A stretch of 22,979 nt of DNA from J051 sp040289295 (GCA_040289295.1 PSLA01000029.1:1-22979), one strand, 5' to 3'. Counted from the first letter of the stretch, positions 5,320 through 14,166 are shown. Program-made: numbers and translations. The notes: generated from the sequence alone by a model not told the origin.

Positions 5320-6678
5320 ATGATGACGTTGCAGGAGCGATTTCGCAGATTCGTCGATTTGCACGGACTGTTCAGTCCGGGCGATTGCATTCTGCTTGGC
5401 TTTTCGGGAGGGGCGGACTCCATGTGCCTGCTTTCGTTGTTGGTTGAGGAGCCCGTTCGAGTCGTTGCGGCGCACCTCGACCACCGCCTTCGGCCCGAGT
5501 CCGGCGAGGAGGCGAAGCGCTGCCGGGAACTGGCGACGTCGGTGGGAGTCGAGTTCGTGTGCGACGGTGTGGACGTGCGCGCTCTCGCCAAGCATGAGGG
5601 CGTGGGCATCGAGGAGGCGGGGAGGTTGGCACGGTATGCGTTCTTCGAGAAGGCGCGACAACAAGTATGCGCGCAACTTATCGCAACTGCTCACACGTTG
5701 GATGACCACGTGGAGACGATGCTGCTCAACCTGGCGCGCGGCGCGGGGATGCGCGGGCTAAGCGGCATCCCAGTCCGTCGCGACGCAATCGTTCGTCCGC
5801 TGCTGTTCGCGCGGAAGTCGGAGACGGAGGCGTTCTGCCGGGAGCGGGGTTTCGATTTCATCCAAGATCCTTCGAATCTGGATGAAGCGCACGCGCGAGT
5901 GCGGGCTCGGCAGAGGGTTCTGCCGGCGTTCGAGCATTTGCATCCGGGCGCGGTCGACAACGCCGCGCGCACCGCCGCGATTCTTCGAGACGAGGACGCG
6001 CTCCTCGATTCGCTCGCGAGGTTCGAGCTGTCCGTGGCTCGCGAGGTCCGCAATCATCCCCTTTCGCGATGGATTTCTCGCCATCATGCGCGATACGAAC
6101 GTGCTCGACTTGCGGCGCTGCCGGTTGCATTGCGCCGTCGCGCAGTGGTGCTCGCCGTTCGCGAGATGGGCGGCTCACCGACCTTTGAGATTGCCGACGC
6201 TCTCGCTGCCGCGCTGGCGAACGCTGAGCGCATGGGCGCGAACGTCGAGCAGGGTGTGTTGGCGCAGGTAACCGGCGTTGCGCTTGTCGTGAAAAACAGG
6301 AGACGTGTCGAGCCGCTTGAGCAGCGGCTTGGAGTACCTGGCGTCGTGAGTGGGGAGGGCTGGCGCATCGTGGCAGTCGGTGGCTCAACGCCTCGGCGCG
6401 TGGGACGCAGGGCGCTGGTCCAGGCGGTTAGGGCTTCGCTGTGTGATTCGCTGTCGGTTCGGTTCGCTTGTCGCGGCGACAGCATCCGTATCGGCTCGCG
6501 GGAGCGGAAGTTGCTGCCGGCTCTGAAGGCGGAGGGCATCCCGGTGGAGGCGCGGATACGGCTTCCGGTTGTGGCAAATGCCTTGGGCGTCGTGTGGGCG
6601 CCAGGGTTGGGTGTCGCCGAGCGCGCACGGTCCCGCTCGGGCGAAGCGGTCGTTTCGCTTCGTTTTGAGGCCCTTTGA
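5320..6678 (+). CDS. tilS: tRNA(Ile)-lysidine synthase
   Basis: A 452-residue enzyme that uses ATP and lysine to change C34 of the CAU-anticodon tRNA-Ile to lysidine, so that it reads AUA. The PP-loop SGGADS (residues 29-34) binds ATP. Other N-terminal motifs are AAHLDHRLRPES, TAHTLDDHVETMLLNLARG and LSGIPVRRDAIVRPLL, followed by DPSNLDEAHARVRARQRVLP. The C-terminal TilS domain is visible from LLPALKAEGIPVEARIRLPV to WAPGLGVAERAR. Length is typical for the full three-domain form. ATG codons at 5320 and 5323 are both possible starts; neither has a ribosome-binding site. The divergent CoA-transferase gene starts 24 bp away, so the promoter must overlap one of the coding regions. Confidence 0.95.
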   Translation: MMTLQERFRRFVDLHGLFSPGDCILLGFSGGADSMCLLSLLVEEPVRVVAAHLDHRLRPESGEEAKRCRELATSVGVEFVCDGVDVRALAKHEGVGIEEAGRLARYAFFEKARQQVCAQLIATAHTLDDHVETMLLNLARGAGMRGLSGIPVRRDAIVRPLLFARKSETEAFCRERGFDFIQDPSNLDEAHARVRARQRVLPAFEHLHPGAVDNAARTAAILRDEDALLDSLARFELSVAREVRNHPLSRWISRHHARYERARLAALPVALRRRAVVLAVREMGGSPTFEIADALAAALANAERMGANVEQGVLAQVTGVALVVKNRRRVEPLEQRLGVPGVVSGEGWRIVAVGGSTPRRVGRRALVQAVRASLCDSLSVRFACRGDSIRIGSRERKLLPALKAEGIPVEARIRLPVVANALGVVWAPGLGVAERARSRSGEAVVSLRFEAL

Positions 6679-6715
6679 GGGGGCCGAAGCAAGGCGAAAC
6701 GTGCATCTAGTCCGG

Positions 6716-6721
6716 TATACT
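6716..6721 (+). promoter_or_regulatory. putative -10 box upstream of ftsH
   Basis: GGTATACT contains TATACT, which would give a leader of about 67 nt before the TTG start of ftsH. No clear -35 is visible. A second TATAC occurs at about 6785, too close to the start for a leader. Confidence 0.35.
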
Positions 6722-6794
6722 GGCGAGCGTTAAGGAAACCGCGCGGCTCGGTTGGGCGTAGCAAGGTGTAGCGCGGTATCGCTGATATACGGTC

Positions 6795-8744
6795 TTGAAT
6801 AGCAGAACTCGCACCCTCATCATTGCCATCGTCTTCGTCGGGGTGGTTGTTTGGTTCCTAAGCAACCAGGGCGGCGTTGGCCTCATTCCGGGCGTGGAGA
6901 CGCCTCGAGAGGTCTCCGCCGCGATGCTCCTCGAGGACGTAAAGTCCAATCGTGTGGAGAAGATCGTCTGGGACGGCGACCGTTTGACCGCACAGTATAA
7001 GGACGGCTCTCGGAAGGTTGCAACCGCTTGGCAGTGGGCTTCCGACCCGGGCGGTAACTTCTATCGTGACCTGACCCAGACCGGCTTCAACAACATCGAG
7101 ATACGCAAGCCGCTGATCAGCGAGGGGGTGGTGGGGCTGCTGTTCACGCTGCTTCTGCCGATTGCCATCATTGTCGGTTTGTGGTTCTTCTTGATTCGCC
7201 CAGCGCAGTCAGGCGGGAATCCGGCGATCAACTTCGGGCGCAGCCGGGCGCGGCGTGTGAACGAGAGCATTCCAAAAGTAACGTTCGAAGACGTGGCTGG
7301 CGTGGAGGAAGCGAAGCAGGAACTTGAGGAGATCGTAGACTTCTTGAAGAATACAAAAAAGTACGTCGCCCTTGGCGCGAAGATCCCCAAGGGTGTGCTG
7401 CTCACGGGGCCTCCAGGTTGCGGCAAAACGCATTTGGCGCGCGCGGTTGCAGGCGAGGCTGGCGTGCCCTTTTTTCATATCAGCGGCTCTGACTTCGTAG
7501 AGATGTTTGTCGGTGTTGGTGCGGCTCGCGTACGGGATCTTTTCGAAACCGCGAAGGCGCACCGCCCGAGCCTCATTTTCGTGGACGAGATTGACGCAGT
7601 CGGCCGTCAACGCGGGGCTGGATTGGGTGGAGGGCACGACGAGCGTGAGCAGACCCTGAACCAACTGCTCGTCGAAATGGATGGCTTCGACCCGAACACG
7701 GGCGTCATCCTTATTGCGGCGACGAACCGCCCAGACGTGCTCGACCCGGCGCTGCTCCGTCCGGGTAGATTCGACCGCCAAATCGTCGTAGATGCGCCGG
7801 ATGCCAAGGGCCGAGAACAGATACTGAAGATTCATGCGCGAGGTAAGCCGCTCGGCGACGACGTCAAGCTGGACGTTATTGCAAAGCGAACTCCTGGGTT
7901 CACCGGCGCGGACCTTGCCAATACCCTAAACGAGGCGGCGTTGCTTGCGGCACGGCGAGGTAAGTCGCGTATCGAAATGGACGACATTGAGGAGGCGCTG
8001 GATCGGGTTATCGCCGGCCCTCAGCGCCGCAGCCGCGTCGTGGACAAGAAGGAGCGCGAAACCATTGCGTACCACGAAGCTGGCCACGCTGTCATAGGAG
8101 AACTTCTCGAGCACACCGATCCCGTGCACAAAGTAACCATCCTGCCGCGCGGCATGTCGCTCGGGAGCACGTGGCAACTTCCTGTACAAGACAAGTACCT
8201 TGTCACGAAGGCGGAGTTGATGGACGAGATTACGGCGTTGCTTGGCGGGCGCGTTGCAGAGGAGATCGTCTATGGAGAGGTTACGACCGGTGCGACGAAC
8301 GATCTCGAGCGCGTAACGCGCATAGCGCGCGCTATGGTGTGCCGCTATGGGATGAGCGAGAAGCTGGGCACGCTTGCCCTCGGACGACAGCACGCGAATC
8401 CGTTCCTCGGCCGAGACTATATGGAAGACCGAGACTACAGCGAAGAGGTCGCCCGCCTCATTGACCAAGAGGTCAAGGACATCGTCGAGTCATGTTACCG
8501 ACGAGCCACCGAGATTCTTGTTACGAACAGGGAGAAGCTGGACGCCGTCGTGGAGGCACTGCTGGAGAAGGAGACCATTGACCGACAGGAGTTCGTTAAA
8601 GTGATGGGCATAGCAGATAGAGCCGCACAACCCGGCGAGCCTGAACCCCCGCCTGAAGCGGAGCAGCGCGCCGAGGAGCCGCCCCAGGCGGAAGGTGAGG
8701 ACGTCATTTCGCCTCGACTGAAGCCTGGCACCGCCGAGACTTAG
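6795..8744 (+). CDS. ftsH: ATP-dependent zinc metalloprotease FtsH
   Basis: A 649-residue inner-membrane AAA+ protease that degrades misfolded membrane proteins and short-lived regulators. Membrane helices lie at about residues 6-23 and 112-134, flanking a periplasmic domain of about 85 residues. The AAA module shows Walker A GPPGCGKT (about 205-212; Cys replaces the usual Thr), Walker B LIFVDEIDAVG, the pore motif FVEMFVGVGA and the second region of homology ATNRPDVLDPALLRPGRFDR. The zinc site is HEAGH (427-431), with the third ligand in TNDLERVT. The C-terminal tail is Pro/Glu-rich. The start is TTG at 6795, the only start in the frame before the first helix; an in-frame TGA lies 12 nt upstream. 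No strong ribosome-binding site is visible. Confidence 0.97.
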   Translation: MNSRTRTLIIAIVFVGVVVWFLSNQGGVGLIPGVETPREVSAAMLLEDVKSNRVEKIVWDGDRLTAQYKDGSRKVATAWQWASDPGGNFYRDLTQTGFNNIEIRKPLISEGVVGLLFTLLLPIAIIVGLWFFLIRPAQSGGNPAINFGRSRARRVNESIPKVTFEDVAGVEEAKQELEEIVDFLKNTKKYVALGAKIPKGVLLTGPPGCGKTHLARAVAGEAGVPFFHISGSDFVEMFVGVGAARVRDLFETAKAHRPSLIFVDEIDAVGRQRGAGLGGGHDEREQTLNQLLVEMDGFDPNTGVILIAATNRPDVLDPALLRPGRFDRQIVVDAPDAKGREQILKIHARGKPLGDDVKLDVIAKRTPGFTGADLANTLNEAALLAARRGKSRIEMDDIEEALDRVIAGPQRRSRVVDKKERETIAYHEAGHAVIGELLEHTDPVHKVTILPRGMSLGSTWQLPVQDKYLVTKAELMDEITALLGGRVAEEIVYGEVTTGATNDLERVTRIARAMVCRYGMSEKLGTLALGRQHANPFLGRDYMEDRDYSEEVARLIDQEVKDIVESCYRRATEILVTNREKLDAVVEALLEKETIDRQEFVKVMGIADRAAQPGEPEPPPEAEQRAEEPPQAEGEDVISPRLKPGTAET

Positions 8745-8761
8745 GCTGAACCATCAGGCGG

Positions 8762-8792
8762 TTGCACATAGGGCTGCGTTGCGTGTTATACT
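8762..8792 (+). promoter_or_regulatory. putative promoter of the TPR gene
   Basis: TTGCAC (8762-8767) and TATACT (8787-8792) with a 19-bp spacer, slightly long. The expected start near 8799 leaves a leader containing GGAGG at 8812-8816. Confidence 0.45.
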
Positions 8793-8857
8793 CTTGCGGC
8801 GGTAAACCGCTGGAGGATGCCAAGTTGGCGACCATCCGTCAGGAATCAGGCTCAGCG

Positions 8858-9205
8858 ATGACGGTGGAAGAGCAGTACGAAATTGGTTTCCAGCATCGAT
8901 GCGAAGGGCAGTACGACCTTGCAAGGCAGGCCTTGAACAAGGTGTTGGAATTGGCGCCGGGTCACGTCAGGGCTCGGTGGCAACTCGCGTTGATAGCGCA
9001 GTTTGAAGGTGACTTCGAGGGCAGCCTCGAAGGGCTGCGTACCGTGGTGCAAGACGCCCCCGATAATCTGGATGTGCGGTACGACTACGCCATGACGTTG
9101 ATGATGCTCGGCATGGTAGATGAGGCGTGCCAGGAGTTTCGTGCCATCCTTGTGATTGATCCGGAACACGAGAAAGCGCGCCAACAGCTCTCGTACTGCC
9201 AGTAA
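8858..9205 (+). CDS. TPR-repeat protein
   Basis: A 115-residue soluble helical protein with about three tetratricopeptide repeats. Repeat-like segments are EQYEIGFQHRCEGQYDLARQ, HVRARWQLALIAQFEGDFEG and NLDVRYDYAMTLMMLGMVDE, each followed by A-x-x-x-(F/L)-x-x-(I/V)-L-x-x-x-P-x-(H/N). TPRs bind other proteins; no enzyme motif is present. The ATG at 8858 has AGG 7 nt upstream. A TTG at 8825, in the same frame with a perfect GGAGG 8 nt upstream, is a serious alternative and would add 11 residues. It follows ftsH by about 110 bp with its own promoter-like sequence and precedes the YfhO-like gene by 38 bp. Confidence 0.8.
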   Translation: MTVEEQYEIGFQHRCEGQYDLARQALNKVLELAPGHVRARWQLALIAQFEGDFEGSLEGLRTVVQDAPDNLDVRYDYAMTLMMLGMVDEACQEFRAILVIDPEHEKARQQLSYCQ

Positions 9206-9243
9206 ACTCGCACCATCGTCGTCAGCTTAGAGGGTAGGCGAGC

Positions 9244-11387
9244 ATGAGCAAGACGAAAGACGCCGTTCTTCCCGTCGCCGTCTGTGCCTGCGTCGCGCTG
9301 CTGCCGACGTTTCCGTTCGTATTGCAGGGCAAGACGCCCGCGCCAGTAGACCACGCCCATCGCTTCCCGCCTTGGAACCAGCCTCAGCCCAACTATCGTT
9401 GGGACATCCTGCAGATGGATGCCGTGCTGGAGTTCCTCCCATGGAGGGACTACATGCTCGAGACCGAGCGCAGCGGCGAGGTGCCGCTCTGGAACCCATA
9501 CACCTTCCTTGGCGTGCCGTTTCTCGCGAACTCTCAGTCCGCGCCTCTGTACCCGCTGCATCTGCTTTGGGCTGCGACGCCGTTCTCGGCGGAGGCGCTC
9601 CTCCGATTCTCGGCCTGGTTCCATCTGGTCGTGGCGGGAATGGGGATGTACCTCTTCGTGCGTCGCCTGCGGGGGCCGCCCGCGGGCGCGATGCTCGCTG
9701 CGACGTCGTTCCAACTTAGCGCATTTTTGGTCGGGTGGTTGGAACTTCCAAGCGTCCTGATGACCGCCGCATGGATACCGTGGGGTCTGTGGGCGGTGCT
9801 CCGGGTTTGGGAGGTCGGCCTGCGCGCGCTTCCAAGCATGAGCGCCTTCGGCTTTATGTGGCTTGCTGGACACGCTCAGATCGCCGCCTTTGGAATGATG
9901 GCTGCCTTCTTGCTGCTGGCATGGCTGGTTCTCTTCGAGCGAGGAAGCGGTCGGTCCGCCGCCGTGCTGTTCGGTCTCGTTCTGGGGCTTTCTTTCGCCG
10001 CGCCGCAGGTGCTTCCGGCGCTCGAGGCCGGCAGAACCGGGCACCGTGCTAGCGCGCCCACCAACGAAGGATGGACGGGCTACAAGGCGCAGGCGCTCGG
10101 CGTGAAGCACCTTGTACCCCTGGTCGCCCCATCCGCGTTCGGGTTACCGCAAGTCGAGGCGGCGACTGAGCCCGAGGTAACGTCCTATTGGCTTNNNNNN
10201 NNNNNNNNNNNNNNNNNNNNNNNNNNNNNNNNNNNNNNNAGCTGGCGTTCTATGTCGGGCCGGTGATACCGGCGCTCGCCCTGTTCGGTTTGGGCGCTCT
10301 GGCTGGGCGTAGGCGCATCGGCTTCAACTATCTGTTGGTGGCGTTTGGCTTGAGCGTTGCATTAGGCACGCTCGTCGCGAAGGCGCTCTACTTCCTCGTT
10401 CCAGGCTGGTCTGCGACCGGCTCACCGGGTCGCGCTGCGATTCTGGTCACGGTTGGGCTGTGCGCCGCGGCGGGATGTGCGATTCGCGATGACCACGCCG
10501 ATGGGGCGCGCCGTTCACCCTGGCTTCTAATGTGCGTGCTCATCGCTGTTTTCGGCGCTTGGGTGGCGACGACCGTACGCCCAAGCGTCGAGGAGTTCGC
10601 CCCGCTTGCCGAGCGGTTCGCCGGGATGACGCGCCTGTTCGCCGGGGCGTTTGTCCTCAGTGCTGTGTTCGTGTGTGCGTCTTCTGGGCTCCGCTTGCGT
10701 GGCGCGGCGTTTTGGGCGCCGCTTTTCGCGGTGAGCGTCGGTCTTCTATTCCTAGCCCACGACGGCATCAACCCCGCGAGCGAGCCGGGCCTTTACAAGC
10801 AACCTCAGGCGTTGCTGGACAGTCTGCGCGGTGAGACGGTCGCCGTTGTGAACGACGGTTGGAGCCTTCTACGAGCGGCACCGGGCGGGGTCGCGCCGCC
10901 GAACACGCTACTGCCGTATCGCATCGCCACTGCGGATGGATACGACTCGCTCATCCCTCGCGCGACGAAGGAGGCGCTTGACACAGTTAACGGTCGGGAT
11001 AGTGCCCCTACGGCGAACGGCAACATCCTGTTCGTTCGTCCGTCGTTCGACCCGGACGTGCTCGCGGCGCTTGGCGTGAACTACGTGCTCTCGACCCGCG
11101 AGCACCCGCTGCCGCTGGTGAGTTCCGAGGCGGGAGTGAACGTATACCGGTTAGGGAGGGGGGACAATTCGCCGGTCCTCGCTGCCTCCGCGACGGAGAT
11201 GACGCTGCGGCTCGACCACCCGAACGCCGCGGCCTATCGGAATCGTCTGCCTTCCGGCTGGGAGGAACGCCCAGAAGGCAGGTTGATTTACCGTCCCTTC
11301 GCCTTTCGCTTGGGGGTTTTGCTGTGTGGGGTTGGCATTCTCGTTCTGTTTGCGATATGCTTAAGGAGGAATGGCGCTGAAGCCTGA
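9244..11387 (+). CDS. YfhO-like multi-pass membrane protein, interrupted by an N gap
   Basis: A large integral membrane protein of about 700 residues. The N-terminal part has LPVAVCACVALLPTFPFVL, the luminal segment DHAHRFPPWNQPQPNYRW, the family signature PLWNPYTFLGVPFLANSQ and several hydrophobic helices. After the gap come more helices, a soluble stretch (about 10780-11260) and a last helix from FRLGVLLCGVGILVLFAI. The signature is typical of YfhO-like GT-C-fold proteins, which in some bacteria help glycosylate lipoteichoic acid or envelope polymers; the substrate here is unknown. The two sides of the N run (10195-10239) are in different frames, which suggests that the N count is not exact rather than that the gene is broken. 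Its end overlaps the first ClpS-like gene by 17 bp. GAGGG precedes the start. Confidence 0.85.
10195..10239. other. run of 45 N (unresolved sequence)
   Basis: Forty-five N lie inside the YfhO-like gene. The flanking coding frames differ, so the true missing length is probably not 45. Confidence 0.99.
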
Positions 11388-11655
11388 GCCCCACGTGATT
11401 CGAGCCGCGCCCGGCTATCGAGGTCGGTACATGACCGTCGTGCTGGGAGAGCCGGACGTGACGTTGGACAAACTCTCGCGCATGATCTGCTTTGCGACCG
11501 GCTGCAGCGCGGAGGAGGCGTACATTGAGGCGTGGGAAGCTGAGCACCTCGGGCGCGCGGAGGTATACTTTTCGAACCAAGAGAACTGTTGCGCCGTCGC
11601 CTCGATCCTCTCTAGCATCGGTGTTCAGACGGAGGTGCGTCCCGAATGGCAATAG
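11371..11655 (+). CDS. ClpS-like protein 1, degenerate N-degron site
   Basis: A 94-residue protein aligned over its whole core with ClpS, the adaptor that hands N-degron substrates to ClpAP. Matching parts are YMTVVLGEPDVTLDKLSRMI, ATGCSAEEAYIEAWEAEHLG and ASILSSIGVQTEV. ClpS residues that hold the substrate's N-terminus are missing: the N-D-D triad reads G-E-P and the key His (H66 of E. coli ClpS) aligns with Glu. It may therefore bind a different ligand. The ATG is only 1 nt after an AAGGAGG, an unusually tight spacing, so initiation slightly downstream is possible. It overlaps the YfhO-like gene by 17 bp and the second ClpS-like gene by 10 bp, so the three are probably co-translated. Confidence 0.7.
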   Translation: MALKPEPHVIRAAPGYRGRYMTVVLGEPDVTLDKLSRMICFATGCSAEEAYIEAWEAEHLGRAEVYFSNQENCCAVASILSSIGVQTEVRPEWQ

Positions 11656-11942
11656 TCGCCCCGCCCAGAGAGCGAACCCAGCCGCGCCCCGACGACACGA
11701 CCACTCGCGGTGGTGGCTGGCATGTTGTTGCCTTCAACAACGACTACAACACGTTCGCTGAGGTCATAGAGATTCTCATCGTCGCAACGGGCTGTACGAG
11801 AGAGGAAGCGGAGATCGAGACCTGGGAGATTGACCGCTTCGGCTCGTGCGTCGTTCACCGGGCGGACCGAGCGGAGTGCGAGCGTGTAGCCGAGATCATC
11901 TCGAGTATCGGCGTGAAAACCGAGGTCGAGAAGGAGGAGTAA
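11646..11942 (+). CDS. ClpS-like protein 2
   Basis: A 98-residue ClpS-fold protein, closer to canonical ClpS than its neighbour. GGWHVVAFNNDYNTFAEVIE matches the ClpS beta-strand plus the N-D-D-Y-T motif (here N-N-D-Y-N). CTREEAEIETWEIDRFGSCV matches helix 2 and the following strand, and IISSIGVKTEVEKE the C-terminus. The His that grips the substrate alpha-amino group in E. coli ClpS is Asp here, and hydrophobic-pocket Met40 and Met62 align with Phe and Thr. N-degron recognition may thus be altered. The first 25 residues are Pro/Arg-rich and look flexible, as in ClpS. GGAGGTG lies 8 nt before the ATG. The stop is 8 bp from the end of the convergent lipoprotein gene. Confidence 0.8.
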   Translation: MAIVAPPRERTQPRPDDTTTRGGGWHVVAFNNDYNTFAEVIEILIVATGCTREEAEIETWEIDRFGSCVVHRADRAECERVAEIISSIGVKTEVEKEE

Positions 11943-11950
11943 CGCGTCCG

Positions 11951-12352
11951 CTACTGCACCAGCACGTACCGTTCCTCAAACTCTGTGCCGGGCTTCAGGA
12001 CGAGGTTGCGGCCCTGCAGTTGAAACGGAACTTCAACAATTGCACCACCCTGGGTCACATGCCGGTCGACCGTCTCGACCTGCTCTTCAAACCTCAGTTT
12101 CCTCCCTTCGATCCTCCAGGTGCCCTTTGACGCGAAAGTGATTCCCTCGAGCGTGGCTATGCGCGTATATTTGCCGTCTGAGCGAAGCTCGAGCAGCACG
12201 ACCCGACCGTCATCAGTCCGGGTGCGCCAAAGGCCGTAGACGTCTGGTGCGGATGTTTGGGCGCACGCGCCGAGGAGGAGCGCTCCCAGCACAAGGGCGG
12301 CAAAGAGTGTGTTTCCTCTGTGTCTGCTGCAGTGCGGACGTGCAGTTCGCAT
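11951..12352 (-). CDS. small lipoprotein, lipocalin-like
   Basis: A 133-residue protein. Residues 1-30 form a lipoprotein signal: Arg-rich start, hydrophobic FAALVLGALLLGAC, with the lipobox LGAC giving Cys as the lipidated residue. The mature part is beta-rich: DVYGLWRTRTDDGRVVLLEL, DGKYTRIATLEG, GTWRIEGRKLRFEE and VPFQLQGRNLVL, resembling the G-x-W and G-t-W-x-i repeats of small lipocalin-like envelope lipoproteins. Function unknown. No Shine-Dalgarno precedes the ATG; AATAAT seven nt upstream could be a -10 of a leaderless mRNA. It is convergent with the ClpS-like pair and divergent from the aldolase/dehydrogenase pseudogene. Confidence 0.75.
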   Translation of the reverse strand: MRTARPHCSRHRGNTLFAALVLGALLLGACAQTSAPDVYGLWRTRTDDGRVVLLELRSDGKYTRIATLEGITFASKGTWRIEGRKLRFEEQVETVDRHVTQGGAIVEVPFQLQGRNLVLKPGTEFEERYVLVQ

Positions 12353-12424
12353 CGCGCGGATTATTGCACCCCCGCGCCCTCAGTGGCTGCGGCGTCGTTA
12401 GTGCCCTCGCTCCATAATCGCGCA

Positions 12425-13536
12425 ATGACAAGACCTCGCTGGAACGAGGGTGAGGCGGCTGGACTGAACGGGGCGCTCGTCCTGCTCGTCTACCGCTCGA
12501 GGCTCCTGGCAGCTGACCGTTCGCTGTGCAACATCTACGGCGGGAACACCTCTTCCAAAAGCGTGGAGCGAGACGACCTCGGAAAGGAGGTGTGCGTGCT
12601 ATGGGTCAAGGGAAGTGGCTCCGACCGAGGTGATCGAAGGCGCAGAGGTGATCGGTGGGTTTGAAAGCCTTACAGAGAGTGAGGCGTTCGCCATAGAGTA
12701 TTGGTCACTTGGACTTTATAAGTTACAACTGCATCCATCTGCGAGAGAGCTGGACGGTTGGATCGCGTGTGTGACCGGCGGAGACAGTGGCATTCGCCGC
12801 GCAACCTGCCAGGCACTGCACGCCCTTGGGGCGCACGTCGTAGTCGCTGATCTGGATGAAGCGGCGGAGATGGCGGTGGCAGCCGACCTAGGAGGTGGCA
12901 GAGCATTCGGGATTCGGTGCGGCGTTACGGACGAGGCCTCCGTCGATGCGATAACTATGGCGTGCATTGAGCGGTGGGGCGGGGTGGACATCCTAATCTG
13001 CAGCGCGGGAATTGCCACTTCTGCCCCTGTCGAGGAGGTATCTGTACAGGATTTGAGTATAGACTTTAATGTTCTGGCGCTCGGCTGTTTCCTGCCGACT
13101 CGTGCTGCCTTTCGCGTGTGGAGGGCGCAAGGGGTCCGGTGGATCGCTGGTAACGGTTACCAGCAAGAACGCGCTCGTGGCGGGCCGGAACGCGTCAGCT
13201 TATAGCGCCGCCAAGGCGGCGGCTCAGCACTTCATTCGTTGCATGGCGGAGGAGGGTGGCCCAATCGGGGTGCAAGCGAACTGTGTGTTGCCCGACGCGG
13301 TGCTCGAGGGCTCGTACATATGGCATTCTGCGTGGAGACAGGAGCGGGCAAAGAGCTATGGAATTACTCCAGATGAATTGGAGGAATTCTACCGTAGGCG
13401 TAACGCCTTGCGGGTGAACATTTTGCCTGAGGACGTGGCTGAGGCGATTGTGTTCCTCGCGGGCCCAAGGAGCGCAAAGACCACCGGCTGCTCAATCACG
13501 GTGGACGGGGGTATTAGCGCGGCGTTTCCGCGGTGA
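12425..13536 (+). pseudogene. bifunctional aldolase / short-chain dehydrogenase, decayed
   Basis: Three frames in succession carry pieces of one family, the class II aldolase plus SDR fusions (rhamnulose-1-phosphate aldolase/lactaldehyde dehydrogenase type, normally near 690 residues). Piece 1 (12425 to about 12625) is the aldolase N-terminus, with NIYGGNTSSKSV and VLWVKGSGSD. Piece 2 (about 12630-13130) begins at the linker GFESLTESEAFAIEYWSLGL and holds the SDR Rossmann part: CVTGGDSGIRRATCQAL, VVVADLDEAAEMAVAADLGG and DILICSAGIATSAP. Piece 3 (about 13130-13536) has VTVTSKNALVAG, the catalytic YSAAK and the end TTGCSITVDGGISAAFPR. About 330 aldolase residues are deleted between pieces 1 and 2, and a frameshift separates 2 and 3. 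The glycine motif G-x-x-x-G-x-G is damaged (GIRR for GIGR). No ribosome-binding site is visible. Confidence 0.85.
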
Positions 13537-13542
13537 GTTTGC

Positions 13543-13998
13543 CTACCAGTATGGGGGCAAAGTGAATCCTGCCGAGTCCCCGTCTTCGGTGTTGATGGGG
13601 GTGACCTCAACCAGTTGCCAATTCTCGCCATCGCGTTCCGCAGTTAGCGCGTAAATGTTGCGATACGATCCCCACTCTTGCACCGGGGTGCGCGCGATGA
13701 CGATAAGCCGGGCCTTTCCGCCAAGCACGTACTGCACCTTAGTCATGACGACGTCGGGTTCCACTTTGTGTTTTGAGACCGCTTCGTCAACGACGTGCTC
13801 AAGGTTGGCCACGTGCATCTTTGTGTTGGCTTCGACCCAAAGGTACGGGCTGGCAAAACATAGCGCCCACGCGAAGAGGATACGAGTGCCCATCGATCGG
13901 TCGCCAAGAGCGCCCACCTTAGTAACGAGCGACATCCCACCGACAAATACCAAGGCGGCGATGAGGGCGACGATCCCGTATGCGAACAGGCCGAGCAT
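13543..13998 (-). CDS. two-helix membrane protein of unknown function
   Basis: A 151-residue protein starting MLGLFAYGIVALIAALVFVG (helix 1), then a second helix around TRILFAWALCFASPYLWVEA. The C-terminal 90 residues are soluble, mixed alpha/beta, ending INTEDGDSAGFTLPPYW. The segment VQYVLGGKARLIVIARTPVQ and the following strand pattern resemble small NTF2/cystatin-like extracytoplasmic folds, but I recognise no named family. The ATG at 13998 is chosen because GGAAGG lies 8 nt upstream and helix 1 follows immediately; the frame stays open to 14499 but that part runs through the hairpins and antisense to prfB. The stop is 6 bp from the end of the convergent pseudogene. Confidence 0.65.
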   Translation of the reverse strand: MLGLFAYGIVALIAALVFVGGMSLVTKVGALGDRSMGTRILFAWALCFASPYLWVEANTKMHVANLEHVVDEAVSKHKVEPDVVMTKVQYVLGGKARLIVIARTPVQEWGSYRNIYALTAERDGENWQLVEVTPINTEDGDSAGFTLPPYW

Positions 13999-14166
13999 AG
14001 TTTCTGCCTTCCGTATGGCATTATCGGCGAGCTCCTGTTCGGTTCTGGCGACGTTTTCCAGAAACCTGGTATTCCTACCGGAGATTTGAAAACCGTGTTC
14101 GCTTCGCCGCTGAAATGGTGTAGACTGATTGTTGCCGAGCGTAGGCTTGGTGTGGAAAGGAGGGCA

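Noticed and set aside
5296..5709. N-terminal extension of the CoA-transferase A ORF
   Set aside because: It is antisense to the start of tilS, and family homology begins right at the ATG at 5295.
11565..11570. Fourth TATACT (-10-like) hexamer
   Set aside because: It lies inside the first ClpS-like coding region at no sensible distance from a gene start; a caution that the hexamer alone is weak evidence.
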